A stretch of DNA of 64,000 nucleotides from Streptomyces violaceoruber. Lineage in GTDB: Bacteria; Actinomycetota; Actinomycetes; Streptomycetales; Streptomycetaceae. Below, in pieces: positions 9,053-21,663 of the stretch. The notes below the pieces were generated by a model. That model did not search any database, was not told the DNA's origin, and was given only the letters and a program-made list of their open reading frames with translations. Where the stretch lies: positions 5,146,001 to 5,210,000 of the forward strand of contig NZ_CP137734.1 of the NCBI RefSeq assembly GCF_033406955.1. The letters are read 5' to 3'. Position numbers and translations under genes: made by a program. Within the stretch, counting starts at the first letter, position 1. Each line of letters opens with the position of its first letter.

Positions 9053-10060
9053 ATGGACCTCGACGTCTTCGTCTCCGCCCACCGCGCGGAGTGGGACCGC
9101 CTCGACGCCCTCCTCCGGCGCCGACGCCGCCTGACCGGTCCGGAGACGGACGAACTCGTCGCCCTCTACCAGCGCACGGCCACCCACCTGTCCCTGATCC
9201 AGTCCAGCGCGCCCGATCCCCAGCTGACCGGACGTCTCAGCCAACTGGTGGCCCGCGCGCGCAGTGTCGTGACAGGCACCCGACGCGCCTCCTGGCGCGA
9301 CGTCACCCGGTTCCTGACCCAGCAGTTCCCCGCGGCCGTCTACCGCGCCCGCCACTGGTGGGTCCCCACCGCCCTCCTGTCGACCGCCGTCGCGGCCCTC
9401 CTGGGCTGGTGGATCGGCACCCACCCGGAGGTGCAGTCCACCATCGCCGCCCCGAGCGAACTGCGCGAGCTCACCCGCCCCGGCGGCCAGTACGAGACGT
9501 ACTACTCGAGCAACCCGGCGGCCTCGTTCGCCGCACAGGTGTGGACGAACAACGCCTGGGCCGCCGCGCTCTGCCTCATCCTCGGCGTCTTCCTGGGACT
9601 GCCCGTCATCTGGATCCTCTTCCAGAACATGCTCAACCTGGGTGTCGGCTTCGGCCTGATGTCGTCGGCCGGCCGCCTCGACACCTTCCTCGGCCTGGTC
9701 CTCCCGCACGGTCTGCTCGAACTGACGGCGGTGTTCGTCGCCGCGGGCACCGGTCTGCGCCTGGGCTGGACCCTGATCGACCCAGGTCCTCGCACGCGGC
9801 GCATCGCCCTCGCCGAGGAGGGCCGCGCCGCCATCGGCATGGCGGTCGGCCTGGCCCTCGTCCTCTTCGTGTCCGGCGCCATCGAAGGTTTCGTCACCCC
9901 GTCGGGCCTGCCCACCTGGGCCCGCATCACCATCGGCGTCCTCGCCGAGCTGGCCTTCCTGGCCTACGTCTACGTTCTGGGCGGCCGAGCCGTTCGCGAC
10001 GGCGAGACGGGTGACGTCGAGGCCGCCGAACGCAGCGCCACGGTGCCAACGGCCGCCTGA
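9053..10060 (+). CDS. SpoIIM-like (stage II sporulation protein M family) membrane protein
   Basis: A 335-residue protein starting MDLDVFVSAHRAEWDRLDALL behind GAGGAGC. A soluble N-terminal helical region of about 100 residues precedes a polytopic domain. That domain has hydrophobic stretches WWVPTALLSTAVAALLGWW, AALCLILGVFLGLPVIWILF, NLGVGFGLMSSAGR...LGLVLPHGLLELTAVFVAAG and two later helices. The PHG-x-LEL pattern is the SpoIIM/DUF95 hallmark. In Bacillus SpoIIM drives engulfment; the actinobacterial version belongs to the RDD-SpoIIM-MoxR-DUF58 gene set and is not tied to endospores. The rRNA operon starts immediately downstream on the same strand. Confidence 0.88.
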   Translation: MDLDVFVSAHRAEWDRLDALLRRRRRLTGPETDELVALYQRTATHLSLIQSSAPDPQLTGRLSQLVARARSVVTGTRRASWRDVTRFLTQQFPAAVYRARHWWVPTALLSTAVAALLGWWIGTHPEVQSTIAAPSELRELTRPGGQYETYYSSNPAASFAAQVWTNNAWAAALCLILGVFLGLPVIWILFQNMLNLGVGFGLMSSAGRLDTFLGLVLPHGLLELTAVFVAAGTGLRLGWTLIDPGPRTRRIALAEEGRAAIGMAVGLALVLFVSGAIEGFVTPSGLPTWARITIGVLAELAFLAYVYVLGGRAVRDGETGDVEAAERSATVPTAA

Positions 10061-10114
10061 TGTGCATCCACCCCTGGCGAGCTGCTAGTGTCCTCTTCGT
10101 TCCCGCAAGAGCCG

Positions 10115-10143
10115 TTGACACGGAGCGAGCGGGGAGGTAGATT
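10115..10143 (+). promoter_or_regulatory. rRNA operon promoter P1 (HrdB-type)
   Basis: TTGACA (10115-10120) and TAGATT (10138-10143) are separated by exactly 17 nt. This is a near-ideal vegetative sigma promoter about 485 nt upstream of the 16S gene, on the correct strand and with no gene between. Streptomyces rRNA operons characteristically have several promoters in this interval. Confidence 0.85.
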
Positions 10144-10277
10144 CGAACAGTTGCCTGGAGACGGGTTCACCCCAGAGGGCAACAGTGAACATCTACCAGC
10201 TTCTCCGAATCAGCGAATTCGACGAAGCACTCTCCCGATGAATCGGAAACGAAGGCCGGTAAGACCGGCTCGAAAGT

Positions 10278-10373
10278 TCTGATAAAGTCGGAACCGCCGG
10301 AAAGGGAAACGCGAAAGCGGGAACCTGGAAAGCACCGAGGAAATCGGATCGGAAAGATCTGATAGAGTCGGAA
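10278..10373 (+). promoter_or_regulatory. Duplicated downstream rRNA promoter elements (P2/P3)
   Basis: Two copies of a motif TCTGATARAGTCGGAA occur at 10278-10293 and 10358-10373, exactly 80 nt apart. They place TAAAGT (10283-10288) and TAGAGT (10363-10368) as -10 elements. This repeated -10 region is typical of the tandem promoters of Streptomyces rrn operons. Their -35 regions do not resemble TTGACA. Confidence 0.65.
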
Positions 10374-10450
10374 ACGCAAGACCGAAGGGAAGCGCCCGGA
10401 GGAAAGCCCAAGAGAGTCTCTTGGGTGAGTACAAAGGAAGCGTCCGTTCC

Positions 10451-10470
10451 TTGAGAACTCAACAGCGTGC
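10451..10470 (+). promoter_or_regulatory. rRNA leader antitermination/processing element (boxA-like)
   Basis: TTGAGAACTCAACAGCGTGC in the rRNA leader includes the palindrome TTGAGAACTCAA. A related sequence (TTTGAGAACTGCACAGTG) occurs before the 23S gene. Actinobacterial rRNA operons carry TTTGAGAACT-type sequences at these two places, associated with antitermination and RNase processing. Confidence 0.55.
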
Positions 10471-10627
10471 CAAAAGTCAACGCCAGATATGTTGATACCC
10501 CGACCTGATCGGATCTCCGTTCGGGTTGAGGTTCCTTTGAAGTAACACAACAGCGAGGACGCTGTGAACGGTCGGATTATTCCTCCGACTGTTCCGCTCT
10601 CGTGGTGTCACCCGATTACGGGTAAAC

Positions 10628-15556
<4,929 letters not shown>

Positions 15557-15640
15557 CAGTTGCTCGCGTCCACTGTGTTGGTTCTGAAACCACGAACAAC
15601 CCCATGTGCCACACATGGTGCGGTTGAGTGTTTCATAGTA

Positions 15641-15758
15641 TTTCGGTGGTCATAGCGTAGGGGAAACGCCCGGTTACATTTCGAACCCGGAAGCTAAGCC
15701 TTACAGCGCCGATGGTACTGCAGGGGGGACCCTGTGGGAGAGTAGGACGCCGCCGAAC
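15641..15758 (+). rRNA. rrf: 5S ribosomal RNA
   Basis: TTTCGGTGGTCATAGCG at the 5' end pairs with the 3' CGCCGCCGAAC. Conserved internal sequence CGGTTACATTTCGAACCCGG and GGGAGAGTAGGACGCCGCC are present. The length is about 118 nt. It lies 84 nt after the 23S and is followed by two hairpin terminators. Confidence 0.96.
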
Positions 15759-15773
15759 AATTATTGCTGGGAG

Positions 15774-15802
15774 ACCCCGCACCGGGAACGGTGCGGGGTT
15801 TT
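15774..15802 (+). terminator. rRNA operon terminator 1
   Basis: A perfect 10-bp stem (ACCCCGCACC at 15774-15783 with GGTGCGGGGT at 15790-15799), a 6-nt loop and a TTTT tail. It is a classical intrinsic terminator 15 nt after the 5S gene. Confidence 0.92.
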
Positions 15803-15837
15803 CTGCGTTCAGGGATCTTTGAAACGGGAGTGAACCG

Positions 15838-15864
15838 GGCGGGGCCACAAGGCCCCGCCTTTTT
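15838..15864 (+). terminator. rRNA operon terminator 2
   Basis: A perfect 9-bp stem (GGCGGGGCC at 15838-15846 with GGCCCCGCC at 15851-15859), loop ACAA and TTTTT. It is a second intrinsic terminator in tandem, ending one base before the stop of the convergent DUF58 gene. It may also block read-through into that gene's antisense strand. Confidence 0.9.
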
Positions 15865-17175
15865 CTATAGGCGCCCTGCGGCTTTGAGTTCCAGGTAGGC
15901 GTCCGCGAGTGCCGGAGGAAGCTCGTCCGGGGTCGCGTCGACGACCGTGACGCCGTGCCGGCGGAGCTGGTCGGCGATGTGGCGGCGCTCCGACTGGGCC
16001 TGTGCGGCCGCCGCGGCCTCGTACACGGCATCCGTGTGGCCGCGGGCTTCGGCCATGGCGGAGATGTGCGGGTCGGCCACCGAGGCCACGAGGACCGTGT
16101 GGCGCTGGGTCAGCTGTGGCAGGACGGGGAGCAGACCTTCTTCGATCGGGGCCGCGTCGAGCGTCGTGAACAGGACGATCAGGGACCGGCGGGGTGCCGA
16201 CCGGAGAGCGGTGGCGGTGAGACCGCGCGCGTCGGTCTCCACCAGCTCGGGCTCCAGGCTTGCCATGGCGTTGACCAGGGAGGGAAGGAGGTCGCCCGCG
16301 GTGCGGCCCTGGAGCAGGGCGCGTACCCGGCGGTCGTAGGCGAGGAGGTCGACGCGGTCGCCCGCGCGGGAGGCCAGGGCGGCGAGGAGCAGGGCGGCGT
16401 CCATCGAGGCGTCCAGGCGCGGCGCGTCTCCCACGCGACCGGCCGACGTACGGCCGGTGTCGAGGACGAGCAGGATGTGCCGGTCGCGTTCGGGGCGCCA
16501 GGTGCGCACGGCGACAGTGGAGTGCCGGGCCGTCGCGCGCCAGTCGATGGAACGGGTGTCGTCGCCCGGGACGTACTCGCGCAGGCTGTCGAACTCCGTG
16601 CCCTCGCCGCGAGTGAGGACGCTGGTACGGCCGTCGAGTTCGCGGAGCCGCGACAGCTTGGAGGGGAGGTGCTTGCGGCTGGTGAACGGGGGGAGGACAC
16701 GGACGGTCCAGGGGACCCGGTGGGTGCCCTGGCGGGTGAGGAGGCCCAGGGGGCCGTACGACCGGATCGTGATGCGGTCCGCCTGGCGGTCGCCGCGGCG
16801 GGTGGGACGCAGGCGGGTGGTCACCCGGCGGCGTTCGCCGACGGGCACTGTGAGGCTGTGACGGGAGGCCGCCGTCTCCGTGCCGGGCTGCCAGCTGCTG
16901 GGCGGCCAGGCGTCGCGCAGGCGGGCCCGGAGCGGGCGGCCCGAGGGGTTGGTGACCGTCAGGGTCACGTCGGCGGTGTCGCCCAGACGGGCGGAGGTGT
17001 CCCCGGAGCGGGTGAGACCGAGGCGGCGTACGGGGGCGGCCAGGGCGAAGTCGCAGGCGCAGGCCGCTGCCAGCGGGGCGTTGACCGCGAGGATGCCGGT
17101 CCAGCTGGGGTCCCAGATGCCGACCGGGACGGAGGCCAGGGCCGCGATGAGCGCGGCGCGTCCGGTGAGTGCCAT
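15865..17175 (-). CDS. DUF58 domain protein (vWA-like, MoxR partner)
   Basis: A 436-residue protein. It begins with two hydrophobic stretches (AALIAALASVPVGIW and ILAVNAPLAAACACDFAL), then an Ig-like beta region. The DUF58 signature is GTEFDSLREYVPGDDTRSIDWRATARHS near residue 205, followed by a von Willebrand A-like fold (ILLVLDTGRTSAGRV, LLAYDRRVRALLQ, SLIVLFTTLDAAPIEEGL). DUF58 proteins pair with MoxR AAA+ ATPases, probably to fold or assemble envelope complexes. Start ATG 17175 overlaps the moxR stop (TGATG), so the two genes are translationally coupled. The gene is last in an operon of five same-strand genes and convergent with the rRNA operon. Confidence 0.9.
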   Translation of the reverse strand: MALTGRAALIAALASVPVGIWDPSWTGILAVNAPLAAACACDFALAAPVRRLGLTRSGDTSARLGDTADVTLTVTNPSGRPLRARLRDAWPPSSWQPGTETAASRHSLTVPVGERRRVTTRLRPTRRGDRQADRITIRSYGPLGLLTRQGTHRVPWTVRVLPPFTSRKHLPSKLSRLRELDGRTSVLTRGEGTEFDSLREYVPGDDTRSIDWRATARHSTVAVRTWRPERDRHILLVLDTGRTSAGRVGDAPRLDASMDAALLLAALASRAGDRVDLLAYDRRVRALLQGRTAGDLLPSLVNAMASLEPELVETDARGLTATALRSAPRRSLIVLFTTLDAAPIEEGLLPVLPQLTQRHTVLVASVADPHISAMAEARGHTDAVYEAAAAAQAQSERRHIADQLRRHGVTVVDATPDELPPALADAYLELKAAGRL

Positions 17176-18167
17176 CAGCGGGGAACGGGGACGTGGGCGA
17201 GGATCGCGTTGATGACCGAGTCCGCGGTCACGCCCTCCATCTCGGCCTCCGGGCGGAGCTGGACGCGGTGCCGGAGGGTCGGGAGGGCCAGGGCCTTCAC
17301 GTCGTCGGGGGTGACGTAGTCGCGGCCCGTGAGCCAGGCCCACGCGCGGGCGGTCGACAGCAGTGCCGTGGCGCCGCGTGGGGAGACGCCGAGGGTGAGC
17401 GACGGCGACTCACGTGTGGCACGGCAGATGTCGACGACGTAGGCCGTGATCTCCGGGGAGACGGTCGTCTTGGCGGCCTCCGCGCGGGCGGCCTCCAGGT
17501 CGGCGGCGCTCGCGACGGGGCGTACGCCGGCGGCGCGCAGGTCGCGCGGATTGAAGCCGGCCGCGTGCCGGGTGAGGACGTCGATCTCGTCCTGGCGGGT
17601 GGGCAGGGGGACGGTGAGTTTGAGGAGGAAGCGGTCCAGCTGAGCTTCCGGGAGGGGATGGGTGCCCTCGTACTCGACCGGGTTCTGGGTGGCCGCGACG
17701 AGGAAGGGCTCGGGGAGCAGGCGGGGCGTGCCGTCCACCGTGACCTGGCGTTCCTCCATGGCTTCGAGGAGAGAGGACTGGGTCTTCGGGGGCGTGCGGT
17801 TGATCTCGTCGGCGAGGAGGAGGTTGGTGAAGACCGGGCCCGGCTGGAAGGAGAACTCGGTGGTGCGGGCGTCGTAGACCAGGGAGCCGGTGACGTCGCT
17901 CGGCATCAGGTCGGGGGTGAACTGGACGCGTTTGGTGTCGAGTTCGGTGGCCGCGGCGAGGGTGCGGACGAGCAGTGTCTTGGCGACCCCGGGGACGCCT
18001 TCGAGGAGGACGTGACCGCGGCAGAGCAGGGCTACGACGAGACCGGTCACGGCGGCGTCCTGGCCGACCACGGCCTTGGCGATCTCGGCGCGCAGGGCTT
18101 CGAGGGCGGCGCGGGCGTTGCCCGGGGCCGCGCTCTGCCCGGCGTTGTCAGTGGTCGGGTCCATCAT
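17175..18167 (-). CDS. MoxR-family AAA+ ATPase
   Basis: A 330-residue cytosolic ATPase. The Walker A loop is GVPGVAKT (the MoxR variant with Ala for Gly/Ser before Lys), Walker B is NLLLADEINRTPPKTQSSLLEAMEE, and sensor 1 lies in LVAATQNPVEYEGTHPLPEAQLDRF. The C-terminal lid includes LGVSPRGATALLSTARAWAW. MoxR proteins act as chaperone-like ATPases with vWA partners, here the adjacent DUF58 protein. Two in-frame ATG codons exist (18167 and 18164). The first overlaps the DUF4350 stop as ATGA and the second as TGATG, so either gives translational coupling. Confidence 0.93.
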   Translation of the reverse strand: MMDPTTDNAGQSAAPGNARAALEALRAEIAKAVVGQDAAVTGLVVALLCRGHVLLEGVPGVAKTLLVRTLAAATELDTKRVQFTPDLMPSDVTGSLVYDARTTEFSFQPGPVFTNLLLADEINRTPPKTQSSLLEAMEERQVTVDGTPRLLPEPFLVAATQNPVEYEGTHPLPEAQLDRFLLKLTVPLPTRQDEIDVLTRHAAGFNPRDLRAAGVRPVASAADLEAARAEAAKTTVSPEITAYVVDICRATRESPSLTLGVSPRGATALLSTARAWAWLTGRDYVTPDDVKALALPTLRHRVQLRPEAEMEGVTADSVINAILAHVPVPR

Positions 18168-19381
18168 GGACGGCGTACCTCTCTTTCGAGGGCGTCGAGT
18201 TGGTCGGCGAGTGCGATGAGGGCCGTGTCGTCGCCGGGCGGCGGGCCGAAGAGGAGGGTGTGCAAGGTCTGTCCGTCGCCGTGCGCACCGTGGAGGTGGG
18301 CGGACAGGGCGGGGAGCAGGGACTCGGGCGAGTCTGCCTGGGCGACGGGGACGCCTACGAGAGGGGCGAGGCGGGTGCGGGTGGCGGAGCGAAGAGCGGT
18401 GGCGGCGCGATCGCGGGCGTTCGCCTTGCGGTAGAGGCGGGCGCGGCCTTCGACGGTTTCGGAGGCGCGGATCGCGACGGGGAGTTTCTCGGGCACCAGG
18501 GGGCCGAGTCGGCGTGCCCGCCACAGGGCGGCGAGGGCGGCGGCGATGAAGAGTTGGAGGGCGCCCCAGAGCCAGCCGGACGGGAGCAGGTCGAAGAAAC
18601 CGCGTTCGTCGTCCGGGTCCGGGAGGTCGGAGAGGGAGGGGAGGTACCAGACCAGGTGGTCGCGAGAGCCGAGGAGTTGGAGGGCGAGCGAGGCGTTGCC
18701 GTGCTCGTCGAGGTGGTTGTTGAAGAGGATGTCGCGGGCGCCGAGGACGACGGTGTCGCCCGGGGCGGCCTCCGCGGACGCCTTCGTGGACGGGTCGGGG
18801 ATGCGCAGGAGGGTGGCCAGGCGCCGGCTGGGGTAGCAGGCGTCGGCTTCGAGGTGGGTGCTGTAGCGGATGCCGCCCGTGTCGGCGTTCCCCGCGCGCC
18901 GTGCGGCGGGCAGGTCGCAGGCGGGGGCCAGCGTCGAGTCGACGCTGAGCGCGGGGTCGGCGGTGACGCCGGGGGCGAGGCGTTCGACGGCTGCGCCGCC
19001 GGGGGCGATCAGGACGGTGCGGCCACCGGAGCCGGACGTCGCCGAGTGCAGTCCCGTCTGCTGGCGTTCCGTCAGGAGGTCGGGCACGGCGACCAGCAGG
19101 GTGGTGTCCGGGCCGGCAGCGGCCCGAGCTTCGTCCAGGGTGGTGACCACGCGCGTGGAGACCCCCCGGTCGGCGAGGAGTTCGGCGACGGCGCGGCTGC
19201 CGTAGGGGTCGGCGGAGCGCGGGTCGAGTTCTCCGTGCCGGGCGTCGGAGCGGACGACCGCGATGGCGACGGCGCCGACGAGCAGCAGCACGAGGGCGAG
19301 TGCGATGCCCCGCGCGCGGGTCCACACCTGGCGGGCGGTGGGCGAGGCCGCGGTGGTGGGGAGCGTGGCCTCGGTGGTCAT
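18164..19381 (-). CDS. DUF4350 domain membrane protein
   Basis: A 405-residue protein with an N-terminal transmembrane helix (GIALALVLLLVGAVAIAVV). An extracytoplasmic region follows, with a DUF4350-like fold (LDPRSADPYGSRAVAELLADRG, TLLVAVPDLLTERQ, GGRTVLIAPGG). A second helix (WLWGALQLFIAAALAALW) then leads to a cytoplasmic C-terminal tail with many Arg. The architecture matches the actinobacterial DUF4350 protein that always accompanies MoxR and DUF58. The start overlaps the DUF4129 stop by ATGA. Function is unknown; the context suggests a substrate or anchor of the MoxR system. Confidence 0.85.
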   Translation of the reverse strand: MTTEATLPTTAASPTARQVWTRARGIALALVLLLVGAVAIAVVRSDARHGELDPRSADPYGSRAVAELLADRGVSTRVVTTLDEARAAAGPDTTLLVAVPDLLTERQQTGLHSATSGSGGRTVLIAPGGAAVERLAPGVTADPALSVDSTLAPACDLPAARRAGNADTGGIRYSTHLEADACYPSRRLATLLRIPDPSTKASAEAAPGDTVVLGARDILFNNHLDEHGNASLALQLLGSRDHLVWYLPSLSDLPDPDDERGFFDLLPSGWLWGALQLFIAAALAALWRARRLGPLVPEKLPVAIRASETVEGRARLYRKANARDRAATALRSATRTRLAPLVGVPVAQADSPESLLPALSAHLHGAHGDGQTLHTLLFGPPPGDDTALIALADQLDALEREVRRP

Positions 19382-20130
19382 TCGGCGGCTCCCCGGCGGG
19401 TGTCCCGGTCCGTGGCATCGTCCGTGCGGCTGCCGCCCGTGCTGCTCACCAGGTGCGGCTTGCTGCGGTCCAGGTCGTGGTCGAGTTCGGTGAGGTGCCG
19501 GTACGACTCTTCGCTGCCGGGCCGGCCGCCGTATGCGACGTCGTCGAAGTCCCGTGCGGCGGCGCGCAGCCGGTCCTTGTGGTCCGGGAGGGACCGGCCG
19601 GCCTCGGTGGCTGCCTCGTCGGCGGTGCGGCCGGGGCGGATGTCGAGCAGGGCGCGTTCCTCGAGGGCGCGGACGACGGCCCGCATGCGTTCCTGGACGG
19701 CCTGGTTCCAGTGTCCTTGGGCGGCGTGTGCCTGGGCGGCGGCGCGGTGGTCGGCGGCGCTGCGGGGGCGGTCGTCGAAGAGGGTGGGGGCGGAGACGGG
19801 TCCGCGGCGCGGGGTGCCCAGGCGCCACCAGAGGGCGCCCAGCGCCGCCAGGACGGCCACGACGACGACCACCAGGCCCAGGGTGCCCCCGGGTGTCGCG
19901 GTGGACGCCTTGCTGAACAGCTCCTCGACCCAGTTCCAGAAGGCGTTCAGGGCCCGCTGGAACCAGCTGGGGTCGTTCTCGTGGTACATCCGCTTGGACA
20001 GCTCGCGCCGCGCGGCGTCCCGTGCGGGGTCGCGCGGGATCGTCACCGGCGGTTCGTCGCCGGAGCGCGACACCGTCCGTGCGGCGGTGCGGGCCAGCAC
20101 CTCCGTGAGAACTCCCCCCGCCGGACTCAC
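19378..20130 (-). CDS. DUF4129 domain membrane protein
   Basis: A 250-residue protein with one central transmembrane helix (LGLVVVVVAVLAALGALWW, about residues 80-100), an N-terminal extracytoplasmic part and a C-terminal cytoplasmic DUF4129 region (HWNQAVQERMRAVVRALEERALL, GRTADEAATEAG). GTG 20130 is chosen as start. It has GGGGAG about 10 nt upstream and sits 4 nt after the previous stop. An ATG at 20163 in the same frame would overlap the upstream gene. DUF4129 is often found with DUF58/MoxR and with transglutaminase-like proteins. Function is unknown. Confidence 0.83.
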   Translation of the reverse strand: MSPAGGVLTEVLARTAARTVSRSGDEPPVTIPRDPARDAARRELSKRMYHENDPSWFQRALNAFWNWVEELFSKASTATPGGTLGLVVVVVAVLAALGALWWRLGTPRRGPVSAPTLFDDRPRSAADHRAAAQAHAAQGHWNQAVQERMRAVVRALEERALLDIRPGRTADEAATEAGRSLPDHKDRLRAAARDFDDVAYGGRPGSEESYRHLTELDHDLDRSKPHLVSSTGGSRTDDATDRDTRRGAAE

Positions 20131-20134
20131 CCCG

Positions 20135-21523
20135 TCAGCTCCCCGGGACCGCGCCGGAGGCACCGGAGCCCTGCGGTCCGGAGCCCTGAGTTCCGGCGGC
20201 GCGGGCCAGTTCGAGGTCGAGGGCCTCGCGGCGGATGCGCTGGTCGATGTAGAGCAGCACGGTCACGCCCGCCGTGATCGGGAAGGTGATCATGGAGCCG
20301 ATCACCGAGCCGATGCCGCTGACGACGAGGAACGTCCAGCCGAGGTCGCCGGTGCCGTCCAGGAAGCCGCCGACGCCGTCGCCGCCGAGGGTCGCGGCGA
20401 GGAAGGCGAAGGGGATCACGATGATCGACGCGACGACGTTGGCGATGACCGTGGCGAGCAGTTGGATGCCGAAGACGCGCCACCAGGAGCCGCGCACCAG
20501 CTTCACCGAGCGGCCCATCGCCTTCTTGATGCCCTGCTTCTCCAGCATCAGCGCGGGGGACGCCAGCGAGAAGCGGACCATGAGCCAGACCGCGACGACG
20601 CCGCCCGCCAGGAAGCCCAGGGCGGTCAGGGCCACTCCGGCCTCGCCGCCCGCGGTGGCGGTGACGAGGAGACCGGGTGTCATACCGGCCGTGACGAGTC
20701 CGGCGACGATGAGGAGCAGCAGGAGGATCAGGCCGAACAGCTTCAGCACCTGGGGGCGGGCGTCGCGCCAGGCCTCGCCGGTGGTCACCGGCCTGCCGAG
20801 TACGGCGCGGCTGGTGACGGTGGTGAGCAGGGCCGTGGCCAGGACGGTGCCGATCAGGGAGATCAGGAAGACGACCCCCGAGTTGATCGTGGTCTCGGCC
20901 AGCGCGTCGCCGAGTTCGCTCAGGGTGGCGTCGGGGTCGTTGAGGGCCTCGCTGCCGGTGTCGTCCAGGACGAGGCCCTGGAGCAGCACGACGATGACCT
21001 CGGTGAAGATGGCGACGGTCAGGGAGATGCCGAGGACGGTGCGCCAGTAGGTGCGCATGGTGGAGACGGCGCCGTCGAGGATCTCGCCGACGCCGAGCGG
21101 GCGGAGCGGGATCACGCCGGGCTTGGCCGCCGGCGGGGGGCCGCCCCAGCCGCTTCCCCAGCCGCCGGGTCCACCGGGGGCGCCGTAGCCGCCGTGGCCC
21201 CTGCCCGGGCCGCCGTGGCCTCCGTAGCCGCCTCCGGGGGGTCCGGGTGGCGGGGTGCCCCAGCCCGGGCCGGGCGGTGGAGGAGGCGGGGCCTGGCCGC
21301 GGTCCGCGGGGCCGGTGGGAGCGGACCACTGGCCGGGGGGCGGCTGCTCCTTGGACCACTTCGTGCCGGGGCTCGTCGGTTCCGCATCCGGCCGGTCCGC
21401 GGGCGGCGCGGGCTGGTCGGGACCGGCGGGGCGGTCGGCGGGTCCGGCGGGGCCGGACGCGCCGGGCTCGTGCCCGTCGGACGGGGCGGATCCGGGCGAT
21501 GCCCAGCCCGGAGTGTCGTTCAT
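20135..21523 (-). CDS. Membrane protein with glycerophosphoryl diester phosphodiesterase-type membrane domain
   Basis: 462 residues, starting ATG 21523 behind GAAGGAG. The first ~135 residues are Pro/Gly-rich low-complexity sequence (repeated PPPGP and GGYGG), probably cytoplasmic and disordered. From residue ~140 (PLRPLGVGEILDGAVSTMRTYWRTVLG) six hydrophobic helices follow. This is the pattern of the polytopic domain attached to some membrane glycerophosphodiester phosphodiesterases, but the catalytic phosphodiesterase domain is absent. It heads the DUF4129-DUF4350-MoxR-DUF58 operon, so a role as membrane scaffold for that system is an inference. Confidence 0.8.
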   Translation of the reverse strand: MNDTPGWASPGSAPSDGHEPGASGPAGPADRPAGPDQPAPPADRPDAEPTSPGTKWSKEQPPPGQWSAPTGPADRGQAPPPPPPGPGWGTPPPGPPGGGYGGHGGPGRGHGGYGAPGGPGGWGSGWGGPPPAAKPGVIPLRPLGVGEILDGAVSTMRTYWRTVLGISLTVAIFTEVIVVLLQGLVLDDTGSEALNDPDATLSELGDALAETTINSGVVFLISLIGTVLATALLTTVTSRAVLGRPVTTGEAWRDARPQVLKLFGLILLLLLIVAGLVTAGMTPGLLVTATAGGEAGVALTALGFLAGGVVAVWLMVRFSLASPALMLEKQGIKKAMGRSVKLVRGSWWRVFGIQLLATVIANVVASIIVIPFAFLAATLGGDGVGGFLDGTGDLGWTFLVVSGIGSVIGSMITFPITAGVTVLLYIDQRIRREALDLELARAAGTQGSGPQGSGASGAVPGS

Positions 21524-21663
21524 CGTCGCTCCTTCACGGTGCGCGTCCGCGGTCGCGGCGGCGGGTTGGCAGCCATCGTGCCATGGGGGCGTCGGGTGCG
21601 GACCGGGCGCGGTAGGGGCTGCGCACCTTCAATTGTCCGTCGTACAGGGGGCAGACTGACCGC

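Noticed and set aside
10167..10550. Minus-strand open frame in the rRNA leader
   Set aside because: It lies in the rRNA leader antisense to promoters and has no ribosome binding site or family features.
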